Of a stretch of 14,264 bases of DNA, positions 12,097 through 14,264 are shown piece after piece. Every line of letters starts with the position of its first letter. The stretch's first letter is position 1. The notes beneath the pieces are model-generated. The model made no database searches. It was not told the DNA's origin and saw only the letters and a list, made by a program, of their open reading frames with translations. The DNA is from DHVE2 group archaeon (GTDB lineage Archaea > Thermoplasmatota > Thermoplasmata > Thermoplasmatales > Aciduliprofundaceae): positions 1-14,264 of the forward strand of contig JALWEL010000057.1 in assembly GCA_027014065.1 (NCBI GenBank), given 5' to 3'. A program made the translations under genes and the position numbers.

Positions 12097-12762
12097 CTAA
12101 CTTTTTTTGATTTTTATTTCTACGTCTTCTATTTCTTTTACACCTTTGAAGGATGAAAGAAGGCCCTTTATCGTATTTATAACGACATCCTGCGCGAATT
12201 TTCCCATGTAGATGTCCTTTCCGTTCACTTTCACCGAAATCATAGCGTTTGGGTTCCAGTATCTGCAGTTCTTAAATTCATCCTCTCCCCGATAAATGGC
12301 CCGTGCCATCTCCTCGCAGTTTCTGTGGCCGCACTCGCCGCAGTTGAAGTTTGGCAATTTTTTCAATATTTTTTCCACTTCTAACTCTTCCCTGATGTAT
12401 TTCAATATCTCCTCTTTATCATTCCCTCGGAGCACGCAATTCTCGCACTCATCTTGAAGGCATACCTTTGGCACGAATTTATCCTTCTTGAATCCCTCGA
12501 CGAATATTATGTCGTAATCAAGAGATTTCAACACCTTGAACAAATTCTCTGGGTCTTTGAATCTGATTTCCTCCTCCCCAAGCAAAACCACTTCTCGCGC
12601 TCCTGCTTCTCTGAACCTTCGGCTGTCCTTGCCCTCGATGTCGACTCCGTGGGGGGTGTGCTTCACCACTGCTATCTTATATTCTCCCGATAATTCACTG
12701 AGCAAATCTTCTATGAGAGTCGTTTTTCCCGAGTTCGAGTGGCCACAAAAACCTAAAATCAT
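12097..12762 (-). CDS. mobB: MobB-type GTPase fused to a 4Fe-4S cluster domain
   Basis: A 221-residue protein. Residues 1-95 form the MobB nucleotide-binding domain: P-loop GHSNSGKTT (7-15), VVKHTPHGVD (32-41), the DSRRFREAGA segment (46-55) and IIFVEGFK (85-92). MobB binds GTP and assists attachment of GMP to the molybdopterin cofactor. Next comes C101/C106/C109 (VCLQDECENC). At 138-166 is a CGxCG cluster motif with C141, C144, C149 and C166, as in the small FeS domain also found in RnfB-like proteins. A C-terminal region (SVKVNGKDIYMGKFAQDVV) has no name that I know. The ATG is 4 nt after the moeA stop, and that TGA lies inside GGGGGTGAT, so the two genes are coupled. The seven cysteines suggest one 4Fe-4S cluster plus a further site. 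Confidence 0.87.
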   Translation of the reverse strand: MILGFCGHSNSGKTTLIEDLLSELSGEYKIAVVKHTPHGVDIEGKDSRRFREAGAREVVLLGEEEIRFKDPENLFKVLKSLDYDIIFVEGFKKDKFVPKVCLQDECENCVLRGNDKEEILKYIREELEVEKILKKLPNFNCGECGHRNCEEMARAIYRGEDEFKNCRYWNPNAMISVKVNGKDIYMGKFAQDVVINTIKGLLSSFKGVKEIEDVEIKIKKS

Positions 12763-12766
12763 GAAA

Positions 12767-13996
12767 TCACCCCCAGAGGTGAACCTCCACCTCTTCGCCC
12801 TTCTCCACTAGATCAACAGTTGCGGGAATCACTATGTAACCGTCGGAATTTGCAAGGCTGGTTATCGCTCCGGAGGTTTTGTACGCCGGATGCGCAATCT
12901 CTCCTTCTAATCGCACGGTGAAGAATTGCTGCCGTCCGAGAGTTGAGGTTATTCTCCGGGCCATCTTTGCTTTCACAATTTTCTCGCTCCTCGGCTTGAG
13001 ATGCGCCATTTCTCGAAGGGCAGGCACCAGAAACTGGTAAGCATCGTTCAAACACGAGGTTGGAAATCCCGGCATGCCGAACACAAGTTTTCCATCCACA
13101 ATTGCGCACCATGTGGGCTTTCCCGGCTTGATTTGTACCCCGTGGAACAGCACTTTGCCCATCCTTGTTACAACGTCTATGAGCATGTCTCGCTCTCCAA
13201 CGGAGGAGCCTCCGGAGAAAACCACCATGTCATACTTTAGCGATTCTTTAAGCTTTTTTTCTATATCTTTTGGATCATCCTTCACGTACGGAAGAACTTC
13301 GGGAATTCCCCCATTTTCTTTTGTTAGCGATGAAATTGTGTATGAGTTCACGTCGTATATCTTTCCCATCTCCAACTCCACTCCCGGTTTAATGAGTTCA
13401 TCACCTGTTGGAAGAACGGCAACTCTGGGCTTTCTAAACACCTTTACTTTTGGAATACCTATGGCTGCAAGGGCACCTATTTTTGATGGAGTTAAAATTT
13501 CGCCCTTCTTCAAGATGACATCGCCCTTCTTTATGTCCTCTCCCTTGGGGGCTATGTCGAATCCTGGATGTACAGGTCTGTAAACTTTCAACCGAGTTCC
13601 CTCTTTTTCCGTGTCTTCGACCCGCACAACGGCATCTGCGCCCTCGGGAATTATGGCGCCTGTGGACACTTCAACTGCTTCTCTCCCTTTAATTTTTATT
13701 TTTTTGTATTCGCCCGTGTTGATTCTCCCCACGATTTTAAATTCCATTGGGGAATATTGTCCCGCTCCGAATGTATCTTTAGCTTTAACCGCGTAACCAT
13801 CCTCGGCGGCCCGGTGGAATGGAGGCACATCAATGGGGGAAGAAACATCTTCCCACAGAACCCTACTCACCGCATCCTCTATATTCACGAGTTCAAAATC
13901 CTCTATCTTTGGTATGTTTTCCATCATTATTCTACGGGCTTCCTCGAAGGGAATCAAATCTCTGAACGGTCTCATGTAAGGGACATGCTCAATCAT
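12767..13996 (-). CDS. moeA: Molybdopterin molybdenumtransferase MoeA
   Basis: A 409-residue cytosolic enzyme that inserts molybdate or tungstate into adenylated molybdopterin. The length and domain order fit MoeA: N-terminal domains with VPPFHRAAEDGYAV (57-70), where D66 is kept although the usual S and M nearby are A and E; STGAIIPEGADAVV (111-124); the MogA-like domain with LPTGDEL (195-201), FSGGSSVGERD (260-270), IKPGKPTW (289-296) and GMPGFPTS (307-314); and a C-terminal domain IV ending EEVEVHLWG. The frame also allows a TTG at 14005, and the ATG at 13975 (MRPFRDLIPFEEA) is a plausible alternative. None has a clear Shine-Dalgarno sequence, so the start is uncertain. It is the first gene of an operon with mobB. 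Mo versus W use cannot be read here. Confidence 0.93.
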   Translation of the reverse strand: MIEHVPYMRPFRDLIPFEEARRIMMENIPKIEDFELVNIEDAVSRVLWEDVSSPIDVPPFHRAAEDGYAVKAKDTFGAGQYSPMEFKIVGRINTGEYKKIKIKGREAVEVSTGAIIPEGADAVVRVEDTEKEGTRLKVYRPVHPGFDIAPKGEDIKKGDVILKKGEILTPSKIGALAAIGIPKVKVFRKPRVAVLPTGDELIKPGVELEMGKIYDVNSYTISSLTKENGGIPEVLPYVKDDPKDIEKKLKESLKYDMVVFSGGSSVGERDMLIDVVTRMGKVLFHGVQIKPGKPTWCAIVDGKLVFGMPGFPTSCLNDAYQFLVPALREMAHLKPRSEKIVKAKMARRITSTLGRQQFFTVRLEGEIAHPAYKTSGAITSLANSDGYIVIPATVDLVEKGEEVEVHLWG

Positions 13997-14079
13997 GCAT
14001 ATCAAAATTGTGATGAAAGAAAGGGGGTGGGTGGGATAATCGTGAACAAAGAAGAATCACGAGAATCGTTATTTAAATC
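13997..14079 (-). promoter_or_regulatory. moeA promoter, leader and dyad
   Basis: On the minus strand GATTTAAATAAC (14079-14069 region) is a good TATA box that predicts transcription near 14050 and a leader of about 50 nt. Near that start lies a perfect inverted repeat, TCGTGA at 14040-14045 and TCACGA at 14057-14062, with an 11-nt spacer. The leader contains a C-rich tract (14035-14023) and no Shine-Dalgarno sequence. A weaker TATA-like TTTTGATATG (14009-14000) could instead drive a leaderless mRNA from ATG 13975. Confidence 0.4.
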
Positions 14080-14091
14080 TTCGGTGCGATT

Positions 14092-14100
14092 ATCTAAAAA
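14092..14100 (-). terminator. Possible oligo-T terminator after trm56
   Basis: Just after the trm56 TGA the minus strand reads TATCTTTTTAG, a run of five T that could end the transcript before the moeA promoter. It is short, so support is weak. Confidence 0.3.
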
Positions 14101-14107
14101 GATAAGC

Positions 14108-14264
14108 TCAATCTTTCTTTACGACTTTTTTTCCTCGAGCTTGCGGAATCACTTTGTATTTGCCCTCAAAATCCATTTTGAGCTCTTCACCTTTGAAATA
14201 TCTGTCCAGGAAGATTGCCAGCGCGGCCACCTCGCTGTGTGGTTGATTTCCCACCGCTATATTG
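14108..14264 (-). CDS. trm56: tRNA (cytidine(56)-2'-O)-methyltransferase Trm56, C-terminal part
   Basis: The minus-strand frame is open from the right edge to the TGA at 14110-14108, giving the last 51 residues of a gene that starts outside the window. The segment VGNQPHSEVAALAIFLDR, followed by YFKGEELKMDFEG and VIPQARGKKVVKK, matches the C-terminal end of archaeal Trm56, the SPOUT-class enzyme that 2'-O-methylates C56 in the T-loop of tRNAs using S-adenosylmethionine. The GNQPHSEVAALA motif belongs to the knotted cofactor-binding region of that family. The gene runs in the same direction as moeA, but a gap of about 110 bp with its own TATA box separates them, so they are probably separate transcription units. 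Confidence 0.85.
   Translation of the reverse strand, partial: NIAVGNQPHSEVAALAIFLDRYFKGEELKMDFEGKYKVIPQARGKKVVKKD

Noticed and set aside
13074..13583. Plus-strand frame of 169 codons opposite moeA
   Set aside because: It is antisense to conserved MoeA motifs. Its serine/proline-rich composition is what the complement of this gene would give.
14023..14035. G-rich tract as a possible G-quadruplex
   Set aside because: Only three separate G-runs are present (five, three and three), so a standard four-run quadruplex cannot form.
1..14264. CRISPR arrays, insertion sequences or attachment sites
   Set aside because: There are no spaced direct repeats, no terminal inverted repeats around a transposase and no integrase. 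All sizeable frames are housekeeping or conserved-type genes.

Overview
The window looks like chromosomal core-genome DNA from a euryarchaeon. The evidence is a TFB-type transcription initiation factor, an archaeal RNase P protein (Rnp4), a split GMP synthase amidotransferase subunit, the C-terminus of an archaeal tRNA C56 ribose methyltransferase (Trm56), archaeal FtsZ, a DUF131 membrane protein, and TATA boxes placed 20-30 nt before many start codons, implying leaderless mRNAs. A bacterial-type HU protein in this background points to the Thermoplasmata/DHVE2 branch (Aciduliprofundum-like). That placement is an inference from gene content, not a database match.

Layout from left to right. At 1-228 is the 3' end of an unidentified gene. 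It is followed by a CBS-pair protein (+), a convergent iron-containing alcohol dehydrogenase (-), an M32 metallocarboxypeptidase (+), HU (-), and RNase P subunit rnp4 (+), which is preceded by a candidate 29-codon leader ORF. Next come a small unidentified 76-residue protein (-), phosphoglycerate kinase (+), a short CorA-type transporter (-), a TFB-guaA operon (-), and an operon (+) of a membrane-anchored double-zinc-ribbon protein with a DUF131 membrane protein. The last part holds an ftsZ-coiled-coil operon (-), a pilin-like secreted protein (+), a moeA-mobB molybdenum/tungsten cofactor operon (-), and the 3' end of trm56 (-) at the right edge.

The architecture is compact. Transcription units alternate in orientation, so nearly every gene pair is either divergent, sharing a short promoter region, or convergent. 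Convergent stop codons overlap, abut or lie within a few bases in five of six cases. Monocistronic or first genes mostly look leaderless. Downstream genes in operons use an extended Shine-Dalgarno motif (GTGAT followed by three bases and ATG) whose TGA is often the stop codon of the upstream gene.

Functionally this is housekeeping: central carbon metabolism (pgk), peptide breakdown (M32), alcohol/aldehyde redox (ADH), purine synthesis (guaA), transcription (TFB), chromatin (HU), tRNA processing and modification (rnp4, trm56), cell division (ftsZ), pterin cofactor synthesis (moeA, mobB), ion transport (corA) and a surface protein. I see no mobile element, CRISPR array, rRNA or tRNA, and no clear new defence or biosynthetic system. 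The best leads are small: the rnp4 leader ORF, the zinc-ribbon/DUF131 pair, the ftsZ-linked coiled-coil protein, the Fe-S-fused MobB, and dyad-symmetric candidate operators at three promoters.
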